A DNA stretch of 64,000 nucleotides from contig OY723304.1 in NCBI GenBank assembly GCA_963210315.1, positions 744,001 to 808,000 on the forward strand. Reading direction: 5' to 3'. This DNA comes from Rhynchopus euleeides. Taxonomy: Eukaryota; Euglenozoa; Diplonemea; Diplonemida; Diplonemidae. Position numbers and translations under genes: made by a program. The notes under the pieces were generated by a model. It was not told the DNA's origin, did no database searches, and saw only the letters and a program-made list of their open reading frames with translations. Positions 1 through 9,785 of the stretch are shown here, piece by piece. Positions within the stretch are counted from its first letter, which is position 1; every line of letters begins with the position of its first letter.

Positions 1-2620
1 CGCTGTCTTTCTCGCCTCGTCTTGTGTGTCGAGCAGGAACGTTTGATCAGACTACCGTTATCCGTCATCGGCGTACTCCAAGGCGCATCCCAGCAGCTTG
101 ATATGCGGCATCACGAATCTTCTGCCAGTACCAACTCCCCGTCCTTCTTCAGGTGTGAGGGTGCACATTCAAGTGCGTCGGAGTGAACCTCACGCTCAGC
201 TGGGCATCGAGGCGAGCATCGCCACCCTGTCTCTTCGACGGCCCTGCCGTCCCAGAGAATCGCCTCTCGTTGGATCTCCGCAGCCTGCGCGCGGTGCTCT
301 GCACGTCCATACGTTGCGGGTATCTTTCGTGGCGGAGACGCTTCGTGCAACTTCCCTGTGAGGCCTGGGGTTGTTCGACATCCTCGTTCGCCTGGCCGCG
401 AAGGGTTTCTATCTCGGGGTTTACGGTCCTCGTCTAAGGGGTCAGATACAACGGGAGGTTACTGACGCCATGACAGGTCACGCGCCACCGCAGAGCGGCC
501 TTGTGCGAACCCTGGGGTCGGCGTGGATGGGGGCACAGTTGAGCATCCGGCCGCAGCCGAGGGACCACAAAGGGAGGGGGCAATCCCTGCGGATGAAGAC
601 GTCGTGAGAGGTCGGCGCCACCGCGGATGGCCACGCATCTGCGAGATCGGCGGATAAGCGGCGATCGAGAGGGGGTCGAAGGCGTTCTCCTGTAGGGATG
701 AGTTTTCCTCCCTACATGTCAGCACCTCAGCGTCTTTGGGGTTGCGAGGCGTCTGTTGCGTTTGACCTGTCATTCCTTAGTACACGCATGATGTGGCATC
801 CCGTATCCCTTGCGGCGTTCAATCACCATATCGGAGGTGCATCGGCGGGAGTCGTAGATGCCTTTGGCAGCAATTGAAGTGTCGTTAAGAGCAGAGAGGT
901 CGCTGCCGGGAACAGCGCGCCGGTGATGCCCGGATTTACCCTGGCATGATGATTCCTTTTCGGTCCCCAGAGATGCAGCCACGGGAGGGACACGGCGTGG
1001 ATCTTCGTCAAGCGGCGCAGACTTCACTGAGCGCCTGCCCGTGATCGCTACTGTCTCAACCCGGGGATAGTCTAGGTCAGCACGTGTCTGAAGCCACAGG
1101 CTCATGACGTCTTGGCACAGCCCTATTACTGGTCAGCTGATGGGCGTTTGTGACGAGAGCTTGCTAAAGGCTCCTATCTCACTTGCAGGGTGTGACGGGC
1201 ATACTGACCGAGCCGATCGGGGGAAAGATTCATCCATGTGACAGGCTGAGAGGGCGCGGTGGTTCGGGTTTCTATACGTGGGTGTCGAAGAGACATCAGC
1301 GGTACTGCTAGGAACATCAGAGGTAGTGGGGGAGTCGAAGTGGAGTTGTAGGGGGCGCAGCAGGGGGTATCCAGGGAGTAGGCTAGCCGTATCGGATGAT
1401 GAGCTTGAGGTGTGATTCCCCAGACGCCTCCAGCAGGTGGCGGAGGGGTTGGGTAGGTCGCTCTGCGACACAGCACCTGCCATCGACAGCGAGATCGGCG
1501 TAGCTCTCCAGGGTGTACATGTCAGGCATACTCATGTGGGCCGGGGTAAGGCGTGTTGAGTGGACGCAGCCGGTAGCGACAGGTGGACCCGCGGGTACGG
1601 ATGCTGTGAGTGGAGAGCCGGACGCGTCCTTCGCTGTGTGCCTGCCATGGCTCCATTCGACGTCGGGGCCAATAACACACCTGCCTGGCTGCTCTGTCAG
1701 ATAGCCGACTGCGCTGGCATCTCCATACCCCGGGCGTCCGAGTACAATGAGGGTATCTTCTCTCTGACCTGTCGTGTATACCAAGAGGGGAGCGCGTCTG
1801 AACCGGTTTACGGGCACGCATACGCCAGGTAGGCGGTACCCCTGGGTATCCGACGATTGTGACAGGTGGTAACATTTGCTAACAGCTTCTCACCTGAAGA
1901 CTCGGGGCACAGCCGTTGTTTATGGCTCTTGCTCAGGAGACTCCAGATCGCGTACATCCGTACGGAGGTGTGTACTCGGTGTCCCATTATGATAGCACTC
2001 AATGATCTGTCCATGTCAGGCGTACTTGGGACATAGGCGGGGGCGGGCGCGGCCTCATCGTCCCCTTGGCGCGTGCACGACCGGGGGGGGGGGGGGGGGG
2101 TTTCCTTTATACTCCTGCGTGGTGAGCCCCCGAGAGCCGTGCGGTCACCCACACTGCCTGAGGGTTGCCATCTACATCTGCCGACCACATGGGCACGAGG
2201 CGATGACACTTCCTGCCTCCAATGCTGCCATGAAAGGGTCTCCCGTCTTCGAATGTTGGACGCCTACATGCAAAGGAAAGTGTCATCTCCGAATACCGAG
2301 TAGTCACACACAGGAGAGTGTCTCCTCCAGACGCTGAGCGTTCCCATACCCAAGGAGGGCGTTGCTGACGAATGCCGAGCGTTCCCACATGAAGGAGGGG
2401 GTGACCCCTCCAGTCGTCGAGCGTTCACATACCAAAGGGGGCCTCTGAACGCCGAGCGGGCTCTTCAAATCCAACTCCTTGTCGCGGAGATCCGTATTCG
2501 AGGGAAGGCACCACTTCCTTGTGTCGGGAACAGGATATGTGAGGGCGTCTCCTCATTGCCTCGGGCATTTGCGCGTCAGGAGGGCGTCACCTCCGTGCCT
2601 CGGGAATTATGAGGTGTGAG
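1..2620. other. Intergenic DNA, no supported gene
   Basis: No reading frame on either strand exceeds about 145 codons and none shows a recognisable domain. From about 2300 to 2600 there are several degenerate copies of a phrase resembling GCCGAGCGTTCCCACAT followed by GAAGGAGGG, suggesting a decayed tandem repeat leading into the satellite that follows. A poly-G run lies at about 2083-2100. I see no RNA gene here that I can support. Confidence 0.5.
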
Positions 2621-2624
2621 GCCG

Positions 2625-3865
2625 TGCCGGGGCCAGTTGCTCCTGTTGACTAGCAGAGCCGGGCGCCTGTTATGGGGCCGGTTGCTCATTACATGCTGAC
2701 CAGCAGAGCCGAGCGCCTGTTAAGGGGCCGGTCGCTCACTACACGGTCGTTAGTAGAGCCGGGCGCCAGCGAAGGGGACGGTTGCTCATCACACGCTGAC
2801 CAGCAGAGCTGAGCGCCAGTTAAGGGGTCGGTTGCTCGCGACACGGTCATTGGCAGAGCCGAGCGCCGGTTAAGGGGTCGGTTGCTCATCTCACGCTGAC
2901 CAGCAGAGCCGAGCGCCAGTTAAGGGGTCGGTTGCTCACTACACGGTCGTTGGCAGAGCCGAGCGCCAGTTAAGGGGTCGGTTGCTCATCTCTCGCTGAC
3001 CAGCAGAGCCGAGCGCCGGTTAAGGGGTCGGTTGCTCACTACACGGTCATTGGCAGAGCCGAGCGCCAGTTAAGGGGTCGGTTGCTCGCTACACGGTCGT
3101 TGGCAGAGCCGAGCGCCAGTTAAGGGGTCGGTTGCTCATCTCTCGCTGACCAGCAGAGCCGAGCGCCGGTTAAGGGGTCGGTTGCTCACTACACGGTCGT
3201 TGGCAGAGCCGAGCGCCAGTTAAGGGGGTCGGTTGCTCATCTCACGCTGACCAGCAGAGCCGAGCGCCAGTTAAGGGGTCGGTTGCTCGCTACAAGGTCG
3301 TTGGCAGAGCCGAGCGCCAGTTAAGGGGTCGGTTGCTCATCTCTCGCTGACCAGCAGAGCCGAGCGCCGGTTAAGGGGTCGGTTGCTCACTACACGGTCA
3401 TTGGCAGAGCCGAGCGCCAGTTAAGGGGGTCGGTTGCTCGCTACAAGGTCGTTGGCAGAGCCGAGCGCCAGTTAAGGGGGTCGGTTGCTCATCTCACGCT
3501 GACCAGCAGAGCCGAGCGCCGGTTAAGGGGTCGGTTGCTCACTACACGGTCATTGGCAGAGCCGAGCGCCAGTTAAGGGGTCGGTTGCTCGCTACAAGGT
3601 CGTTGGCAGAGCCGAGCGCCAGTTAAGGGGTCGGTTGCTCATCTCTCGCTGACCAGCAGAGCCGAGCGCCGGTTAAGGGGTCGGTTGCTCACTACACGGT
3701 CATTGGCAGAGCCGAGCGCCAGTTAAGGGGTCGGTTGCTCATCTCACGTTGACCAGCAGAGCCGGGCGCCTGTTTATGGGGCCGGTTGCACACTACACGG
3801 TCATTGGCAGAGCCGGGCGCCTGTTTATGGGGCCGGTTGCTCATCACACAGTCATTAGCGTTAAC
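2625..3865. repeat. 50-bp satellite array, about 25 copies
   Basis: A 50-bp unit is repeated head to tail about 25 times. Its core reads GCCGAGCGCCAGTTAAGGGG, then TCGGTTGCTC, then a 20-bp variable block. Two block types recur: one with ACTACACGGTCATTGGCAGA and one with ATCTCACGCTGACCAGCAGA. They are interleaved, giving a partly higher-order organisation. Copies at both edges are more diverged (GGGCGCCTGTTTATGGGGCC), as expected for an array kept homogeneous by unequal exchange in its centre. It does not encode a protein. Confidence 0.9.
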
Positions 3866-3869
3866 GTGC

Positions 3870-4156
3870 GCCACAGTGGGCGCGATGTGCATCCGAATTC
3901 AACTTATACCATCTGTACCTAGGGAGGAGTCGACCGTGCTTTAGGTATCACAAGAAAGGGGGGTAGTTGGGGGGTAACGAGAACGTGGCTAGCCTCCAAA
4001 ACCGTCCATGGAGAAAAACTATTTGGTTCTGTACCGAGGTACGTTGATCGAACCAAATGCGGGTTCTCCAACCCGGTCGTGGAGGTTGACTAGCCGATAA
4101 TAAAAGAACCTTCAATTCCGGCTTTCCCTCAAAATGTGGGTGCCTGCATTGAAAGT
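3870..4156. other. Unique spacer
   Basis: About 290 bases between the 50-bp satellite and the fold-back element. No gene or repeat recognised. Confidence 0.4.
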
Positions 4157-4157
4157 T

Positions 4158-4727
4158 ACCTTTTTTATGGGGGATTTTGACCTAATCCACCTCGCCTCCG
4201 GGCGAGGGTGGTCGAAGGTGGGCGAGTGTGGGCGAGTGTGGGCGAGTGTGGGCGAATGTGGGCGAACGTGGGCGAAAGTGCAAGAGTGCGGAAGAGGGTG
4301 GGCGAGGGTGGTCGAGTGTGGGCGAGTGTGGGCGAATGTGGGCGAGTGGTGGTCGAGTGTGGGCGAATGTGGGCGAGTGTGGGCGAATGTGGGCGAATGC
4401 ATGTGTGGGCGAGTGTGGGCGAATGTGGGCGAGTGTGGGCGAGTGTGGGCGAATGTGGGCGAGTGGTGGTCGAGTGTGGGCGAGTGTGGGCGAATGTGGG
4501 CGAATGTGGGCGAGTGTGGGCGAATGTGGGCGAATGCATGTGGGCGAGTGTGGGCGAGTGTGGGCGAGTTGTGGGCGAGTGTGGCCGAGTGTGGGCGAGT
4601 GTGGGCGAACGTGGGCGAGTGTGGGCGAGTTGTGGGCGAGTGTGGGCGAGTGTGGCCGAGTGGTGGGCGACCCTGGGCGAATTAGTGGAGGCGAGGCGGA
4701 TTAGGTCAGATTTGCCCCATAAACCCC
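4158..4727. mobile_element. Fold-back/MITE-like element filled with a 10-bp minisatellite
   Basis: Imperfect inverted repeats of roughly 40 bp sit at both ends. The left arm (about 4158-4203) and the reverse complement of the right arm (about 4678-4727) share a TTTATGGGG-like start, the phrase GACCTAATCC and then CCTCGCCTCC. Between them is an almost pure array of the decamer GTGGGCGAGT and its GTGGGCGAAT variant (about 4203-4680). Because the array lacks stops in several frames, long hypothetical frames exist on both strands, but they are low-complexity and not genes. Confidence 0.6.
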
Positions 4728-4844
4728 CCCTATTTTCCCGCATAAAAGGGCCTCCCCATAATGGGGGGACAAGTATGCCTATGGAGCCCCCAGCAGGGGA
4801 CGGGTGGAAGCAGCAGGTTACGGTGTGGAAGGGTGGGTCGAGAG

Positions 4845-5060
4845 GGGGGGGCGGGGGGGGGGGGGAGGGGAGGGGAGGGGAGGGGAGGGGAGGGGAGGGG
4901 AGGGGAGGGGAGGGGAGGGGAGGGGAGGGGAGGGGAGGGGAGGGGAGGGGAGGGGAGGGGAGGGGAGGGGAGGGGAGGGGAGGGGAGGGGAGGGGAGGGG
5001 AGGGGAGGGGAGGGGAGGGGAGGGGAGGGGAGGGGAGGGGAGGGGAGGGGAGGGGAGGGT
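4845..5060. repeat. (GGGGA)n microsatellite
   Basis: A nearly perfect run of the pentamer AGGGG, about 40 copies, preceded by a G-rich start. It is a simple sequence repeat with no coding value; copy number is probably unreliable in the assembly. Confidence 0.95.
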
Positions 5061-5179
5061 GGGTTACGACAGCGGGTGGGTTAGAGTAAAAACATTACAG
5101 GGGGGGGTCAAATAAACGTACTTAGTACTACTATTCGGCGAACGCGCGGGCCTAAATCGACCTCGCCAGAAAATTAATA

Positions 5180-5524
5180 CCGTATACGTAAATATTTTGG
5201 AACGTAAATATTATGGAACGTAAATATTATGGAACGTAAATATTTTGGAACGCTGGTGGGTTGGCGTTCCAGATTTTTTTCGTTCCATAATATTTACAGG
5301 GCTTTCTGCGACTCGGGGACTTGGACCAGGTGATCGGACGGCATACAGAGTCCCTGACGGGACCTACTCGTGCACTTTTCGCGCGATTCCTGACGCAAGC
5401 CGTCCTCACCACCGAGTCCCCAACTGGCCCTGTAAATATTATGGAACGTAAATATTATGGAACGGACCGGGCAAAAATGGGCCCGTTCCATAATATTTAC
5501 GTTCCATAATATTTACGTATACGG
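5180..5524 (+). mobile_element. TA-flanked MITE, copy 1 (345 bp)
   Basis: The element begins CCGTATACGTAAATATTTTGG and ends with the inverse, flanked on both sides by TA (5178-5179 and 5525-5526). Subterminal 16-bp units of the type TAAATATTATGGAACG are repeated in tandem at each end. Insertion is confirmed by an empty site: the related sequence at about 36030-36055 continues straight across this position without the insert. It encodes nothing and is nearly identical to a second copy at 37648-37976, so both are probably recent. TA duplication suggests mobilisation by a Tc1/mariner/pogo-type transposase. Confidence 0.85.
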
Positions 5525-5909
5525 TAAATAGTTTGCGAGCGAATAGACGTACTTAGTACGTCTATTCAACTTTTCCTAAAAACGCTGTTTGCAGGGGCTC
5601 TGCGGGGCTGTTTGGTCCACCAGGGGCGCGCTGGTCACTGCTGTCGTCCGTCTCTCACTTCTTCTGCCTTCCGGTCGAGTATCCGCTCTGTTCTCGTCCT
5701 ACCACTCGCCCCTCATTTGGTTTCGTACCGTTTTGATTTGTATTGCCCCCCCCCCCCTCTGGTGCCCCCCCTGGTTGACATTCTTGTTGAGTTAGTGAAA
5801 GCATACACAGTTCATCAGAGCTGTCAGCTTCACTGTCGGTGGTTGGTTGGTGCGTTGATGCTTAAAAAAAAGATGTGAAAAAGACAAGCCACAACCAGCA
5901 CGCCCCAAC
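5525..5909. other. 3' flank of the transposase gene inside the pogo-type element
   Basis: The first part (to about 5640) is conserved with the derivative at about 35930-36040, including the palindromic ACGTACTTAGTACGT. The rest contains a pyrimidine-rich stretch. No gene on either strand is supported; it is presumably terminal and 3'-untranslated sequence of the element. Confidence 0.5.
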
Positions 5910-8900
5910 TTACTTCTTCTTCAAGTTCTTGGGCTTGTTGGGGCAAGTCTGCATGTTGTGCCCAGGCTTCCTACACCCTTTGCAGAGCCTGCGGTGTTTG
6001 TTGGGAGTCTGGGTGGTCGGGGACGCTGCGCGCTTCTTTTGGGAGGACTGGGAGGACTGGGAAGGCTGTGTCTGTGTGAGAGAGTTCACACGAACCGGCT
6101 TCGCCCATGCCAAGATGCTTGACTGTTGGGTTGGCTGAGACACAACTTTCTTTTGGGTGGACTGCTTCTCTGTGCTCTCTTTTGCCTTCCCGTCCAACCC
6201 AGGTTCAAGGTCCGCACCACCAGCCTCAGGGGATGTTTCTGTGCTTGGTGCGAAGGTGAGGTCCGGACAAAGGGAGCTCTTCACGAACCCGTCCTCCTCA
6301 CCCGACACCTTCAGCACGTACCCCATATCCCGCAAGCGCTCGGCTACCACCTCCCCCCTCACACTTTCCACCGACTTTCCCCAAACAGCTCCAACAGAGG
6401 TGCACATGGCCTCGCGGTACCACCTCTCTGTGAAGCGACAATCCTGGCGAAAACCTTCGGCTGTTGATTTCTTCATCTCGAGACGGGCTTTGTCCTTGAG
6501 CCCTTCCAGGTGAGTGTGGAAGGCAGCCTTGAATGGTGCAAATGCATGCACATCAAGGTACTGCACTGTTCCTGTCAACCCACCTGGAATGACCGCTGAC
6601 TTCGCCCCCGTCTTCCTGTGCAAGTACGCAACATTTTTTGGTGCAATGTGTGTTGTCGCCGAGTCATAAATGACAAGCACGTTTTTGTTTTTGCAAATGG
6701 GGGCCAAGACGCTGTCAATCCACCACCGCCACTCGGCTTCTTTGACCCAGCCGGTTTTCTGGAAAGTACAGTTAACCCCCGAGTCTTTGTGAATCTGATG
6801 CTCCTCCTTCTTTATCCTCTCGCCCGCACCTTTAAAAACGATCGACTGCTTTGTCGCAAGAATGGTCCTGTCTTTCACACTGAACGTGACAGCACCAATC
6901 AACGTGGCAAATCTATTTTTGCCAGCATCGGTATCGACCATGATGTTGGTGTCAGTGGTGTAGCACAACAGTTTGTCCCTGCGGGTAGAGCTCTTGTACA
7001 AGGCAGACTCATCCACATTCACAACCAGGTCAAAAGTACCAAAGGGGTTGTGCAGCAGCTCGGACCCGATGGAGAGGCGTCTGATGGTGGACCAGAAGCT
7101 GTGCAACTGGACCCGGGCTTTTTCAAGAGAAAGCTTGGCAATGCGCGAAGTACGAAATTGAAACTTGTTTCTCCTGGCCCAACCGTCAATCCACTCCACC
7201 GAAGCCTGGAAGCCTTTCGGGAAGGGAACAAAGGACATGGCAAGCTCCTTGATTTTGCGGCGCGTCGTTGGCAAGTCGTTCTTCCGCCGTTCTCCCACTT
7301 CTTTAAGCACGTGGGCCTCCACCTCAGGAAAGAAACACGACCTCCCCCCCCCCGCCTTTCTTTTGGCATGTGTTTTTCCATCATTTGCTGGGAGGCTCTT
7401 CATCGCCTTATCCTTGGGAAAGTCTCTCTTCCAACGAGTTGCCGTTGTCGAACACTGGTCCCGGTTCACTTGGATAGGAGGGTTACCAGGAGGAGTAGGA
7501 GGAGCAAAAAGGTAAGCACGCATGGTCTCCATCACCGGGAGCCCAGCCCACAACAAGGAGGCTACAGCCTGCTTGTAGTGGGACGTGTAGCAGGCCCGGC
7601 GGGTTGTATCCCCAACCTTTGAAGGGGCCCTGCAGTGCTTAATTTCCCCCCCCAAAAACTCCTTTAGGTTTTCAACCGAGAGCACAATATCCGGGGAAGG
7701 GGTCTCCCCCTTCGTTGCACTCTCGGTATCCCCACCCGTGTTCCCTTCCCCACCCGTGTTCCCTTCCTCCCTTCCCTCCCCACTGTCCCCACTCCCGTCA
7801 TCAGAGCCGTTCTTTTCGAGTTCTTCGAGAACAGAGACGTTTTCGATGTCGTCGTCGTCGTCGTCGTCGCAGGTGCTCTCAGAGCTGCCATTCGATCCAG
7901 CGCCGCCCTCTGAGTCAGCGTCATCGTTCTCTGAGGTAGTGTCGTCGTTCGGTCCAGCGTCGTCGTTGCTCGCAGAAACCACAATCGCGCACGCGGTCTC
8001 CGCAGCCAACAGCTCCCGAAGATCACGGAGCACAGATTTGAGATCGTCTTTGGAGGGTGCCTGGCGTTCTTGGACCTCCCGCTCGATATCAGCAGCTGAA
8101 GACAGCTGATGAATCCGTGTGGGGAAAAAGTGTGTTGCATGCCGGACGGCCTGAATCCCACACGACCACGCGTCCTTCTGCATCCCACTCAACACCACAC
8201 GGACAGTGCTGAACTTCTGCTCGAGGCTCTTGGCGAGTGGAGAACCGTGAATGATCGCGTGGTCGTCAATCACGATACACTCATCCTCCCGGAAAGCACA
8301 AAAGACCCAGTGGAGGCCTGTGTTGTTGTGTGTGTTCACCACACAACCCTGCCACTCCGATTTTGTCTCCCAGAACGCCACACCCTGGGGACTAGCTGGA
8401 TAGCGCTTCATCCCTTTTGTGATGCTCTCGAACTGGCAGTACTCAAAAAAACGAGTACCGTCCGGGTTTTTCACCGGATCATACCGGGGGTTGGCGACAC
8501 GGGACACTGCTTCTACACCAGCGGGCTGCAGGTAGTGAACCAGCAGGTTCCCCACGTCGCTCGTCGTCAGCCAGTACCCCACCTTGACATTCTTTGAGGA
8601 ATGCCCTTTTAAAAACTCGGCCCTTTTGGGGCCGCCTCCGTGCGCTTCCGTCGGCTGTGCCTCACACCCACCCCGAAGGACTGGAATGGGTTTGGCTTGT
8701 GTCTTCGGCGCGGAGCAGTCGGTTGAAGGTTTGGCTTGTGTCTTCAGCGTGGAGCAGTCGATTGAAGGTTCGGCTTGTGTCTTCGGCGCGGAGCAGTCGG
8801 TTGAAGGTTCGGCTTGTGTCTTCGGCGCGGAGCAGTCGGTTGAAGGTTCGGCTTGCGTCTTCGGCGTGGAGCAGTCGGTTGAAGGTTCGGCTTGTGTCTT

Positions 8901-9095
8901 CGGCGCGGACCGGTTGGTTGAAGGTTTGGCTTGTGTCTTCGGCCATGAAAAAATCGGGCCATTGCAGCGTGCCCTGGCCCGGGCCAGTTGGTTGAAGGAA
9001 GGCCGGGGAGCGCATGGCGGTGGCCCATCCTCGAATATCTTGAACAGGAGGCATTCCATCAGCAGGAGGCACATGAAAGCATCGGACGTCATCAT
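5910..9095 (-). CDS. pogo/Tigger-family DDE transposase fused to a Ulp1 (C48)-type cysteine protease and a CCHC zinc knuckle
   Basis: A single 1061-codon frame from the ATG at 9095, chosen because this ATG is preserved in the deletion derivative at about 35800. In order: seven tandem 14-residue repeats of the type KTQAEPSTDCSAP (about 52-138); a Ulp1/C48 peptidase-like domain with His262 (GLHW), Asp277, Gln306 and Cys312 (WSCG); an acidic Ser/Asp/Gly-rich linker (about 375-455); a CENP-B/Tc5-type helix-turn-helix (about 585-660); a DDE_1 catalytic core with Asp695 (NVDES), Asp811 (IYDSATTH) and Asp848 (QYLDV); and a C-terminal knuckle C-x2-C-x4-H-x4-C (about 1038-1051). The catalytic aspartates are intact. 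The expected role is cut-and-paste transposition at TA sites. The protease may cleave ubiquitin-like conjugates or the transposase itself; that part is inference. Residue numbers are hand counts. Confidence 0.82.
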   Translation of the reverse strand: MMTSDAFMCLLLMECLLFKIFEDGPPPCAPRPSFNQLARARARCNGPIFSWPKTQAKPSTNRSAPKTQAEPSTDCSTPKTQAEPSTDCSAPKTQAEPSTDCSAPKTQAEPSIDCSTLKTQAKPSTDCSAPKTQAKPIPVLRGGCEAQPTEAHGGGPKRAEFLKGHSSKNVKVGYWLTTSDVGNLLVHYLQPAGVEAVSRVANPRYDPVKNPDGTRFFEYCQFESITKGMKRYPASPQGVAFWETKSEWQGCVVNTHNNTGLHWVFCAFREDECIVIDDHAIIHGSPLAKSLEQKFSTVRVVLSGMQKDAWSCGIQAVRHATHFFPTRIHQLSSAADIEREVQERQAPSKDDLKSVLRDLRELLAAETACAIVVSASNDDAGPNDDTTSENDDADSEGGAGSNGSSESTCDDDDDDDIENVSVLEELEKNGSDDGSGDSGEGREEGNTGGEGNTGGDTESATKGETPSPDIVLSVENLKEFLGGEIKHCRAPSKVGDTTRRACYTSHYKQAVASLLWAGLPVMETMRAYLFAPPTPPGNPPIQVNRDQCSTTATRWKRDFPKDKAMKSLPANDGKTHAKRKAGGGRSCFFPEVEAHVLKEVGERRKNDLPTTRRKIKELAMSFVPFPKGFQASVEWIDGWARRNKFQFRTSRIAKLSLEKARVQLHSFWSTIRRLSIGSELLHNPFGTFDLVVNVDESALYKSSTRRDKLLCYTTDTNIMVDTDAGKNRFATLIGAVTFSVKDRTILATKQSIVFKGAGERIKKEEHQIHKDSGVNCTFQKTGWVKEAEWRWWIDSVLAPICKNKNVLVIYDSATTHIAPKNVAYLHRKTGAKSAVIPGGLTGTVQYLDVHAFAPFKAAFHTHLEGLKDKARLEMKKSTAEGFRQDCRFTERWYREAMCTSVGAVWGKSVESVRGEVVAERLRDMGYVLKVSGEEDGFVKSSLCPDLTFAPSTETSPEAGGADLEPGLDGKAKESTEKQSTQKKVVSQPTQQSSILAWAKPVRVNSLTQTQPSQSSQSSQKKRAASPTTQTPNKHRRLCKGCRKPGHNMQTCPNKPKNLKKK
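8690..8945 (-). repeat. 42-bp in-frame tandem repeat within the transposase gene
   Basis: Seven head-to-tail copies of a 42-bp unit encode the 14-residue repeats near the N terminus of the Ulp1-transposase. Copies differ by only one or two bases, so the array is young or being homogenised, and repeat number is likely to vary between copies of the element. Confidence 0.85.
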
Positions 9096-9785
9096 TATGT
9101 CGGACACCAGCCGAAGCTATTGGCTCTGTTGGTGGATGGTGAAATCTGGGCAGTTGGATTGCGGGTTTGCGGGCGTGTGTTGATCAGTGCTGCACAACAG
9201 GAGAGAATGTCAAACAACGTCAGGGAAGGGGGCTGCGGGGGGTGGGGGGTGGGCTCAGCTGGTCCTCGAAGGCTACATCTATGGTGAGGTGTGTCTGGGG
9301 CCATCCGTCCACATCTTCTCGTTGGTGGTAGGGACTGCGGACGCCGTAGATGAGGAGTCGTTTAATGCGCGCCGCTCTTCAGCAGTGATTTTGACGCCTC
9401 TGGACCCCAGGAGTTTGCGGGTTTCCGGGTTTGCGGTCTTCAGCAGTGGTTCTGATGCCTCTGGACCGCAGGAGTTTGCGGGTTCGCTGGTTTCCCGTCC
9501 GTATGTGTCTGAGGGGGGATGCCCCGATTCCCTTCGTCACGACATATCTTTGAGCGTAGGTCACTTCCCCCCTCTACGGACCCCGTGCACCCTGGTTCCC
9601 CTAAGTGGCACCAATAGACCCCGTTGTCCCCATTCCTTGCCCCAAAGTTTGCAGATTTGTGTGTCTCCAAAAAGAAAATCTCAAAAAAAACGGAAAATTT
9701 TCCCAAAAAAAAGGGTGAAAAGTAAGTACTACTATTCAACGGCCCAACGTGCCCCAGAGCCCCAAAAAAATAAGTACTACTATTC
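9096..9785 (-). promoter_or_regulatory. Upstream region of the Ulp1-transposase gene
   Basis: This stretch precedes the transposase ATG and matches the derivative at 35345-35800 over most of its length, so it belongs to the transposon and probably holds its promoter and 5' leader. A local tandem duplication of about 65 bp (9379-9494, repeating the phrase CTCTGGACC...GGAGTTTGCGGG) is visible. Near the outer edge are repeated TAAGTACTACTATTC motifs, the subterminal repeat of this family. Confidence 0.45.

Larger units (their letters stand above)
5098..9785 (-). mobile_element. pogo/Tigger-type DNA transposon carrying a Ulp1-fused transposase; right end lost
   Basis: The left end is TA followed by CAGGGGGGGTCAAATAAACG, and CAG is the usual first triplet of pogo-superfamily ends. 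The element contains one large minus-strand gene (5910-9095). A short derivative at 35341-36115 shares both flanks of this element and shows what the missing right terminus looked like. Alignment with that copy breaks at about 9785, where a different repeat begins, so the promoter-side terminal inverted repeat is gone or displaced and this copy is probably immobile in cis. A small MITE (5180-5524) has inserted close to the left terminus. Confidence 0.75.

Noticed and set aside
2625-3865. CRISPR-like appearance of regularly spaced 30-bp constant blocks
   Set aside because: The 20-bp variable blocks come in two recurring versions rather than unique spacers, and the host is eukaryotic. It is a satellite.
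4208-5089. 293-codon frame over the decamer and GGGGA arrays
   Set aside because: The translation is a direct read of simple repeats (VWASVGECGR, then GGEGR). No unique sequence supports a protein.
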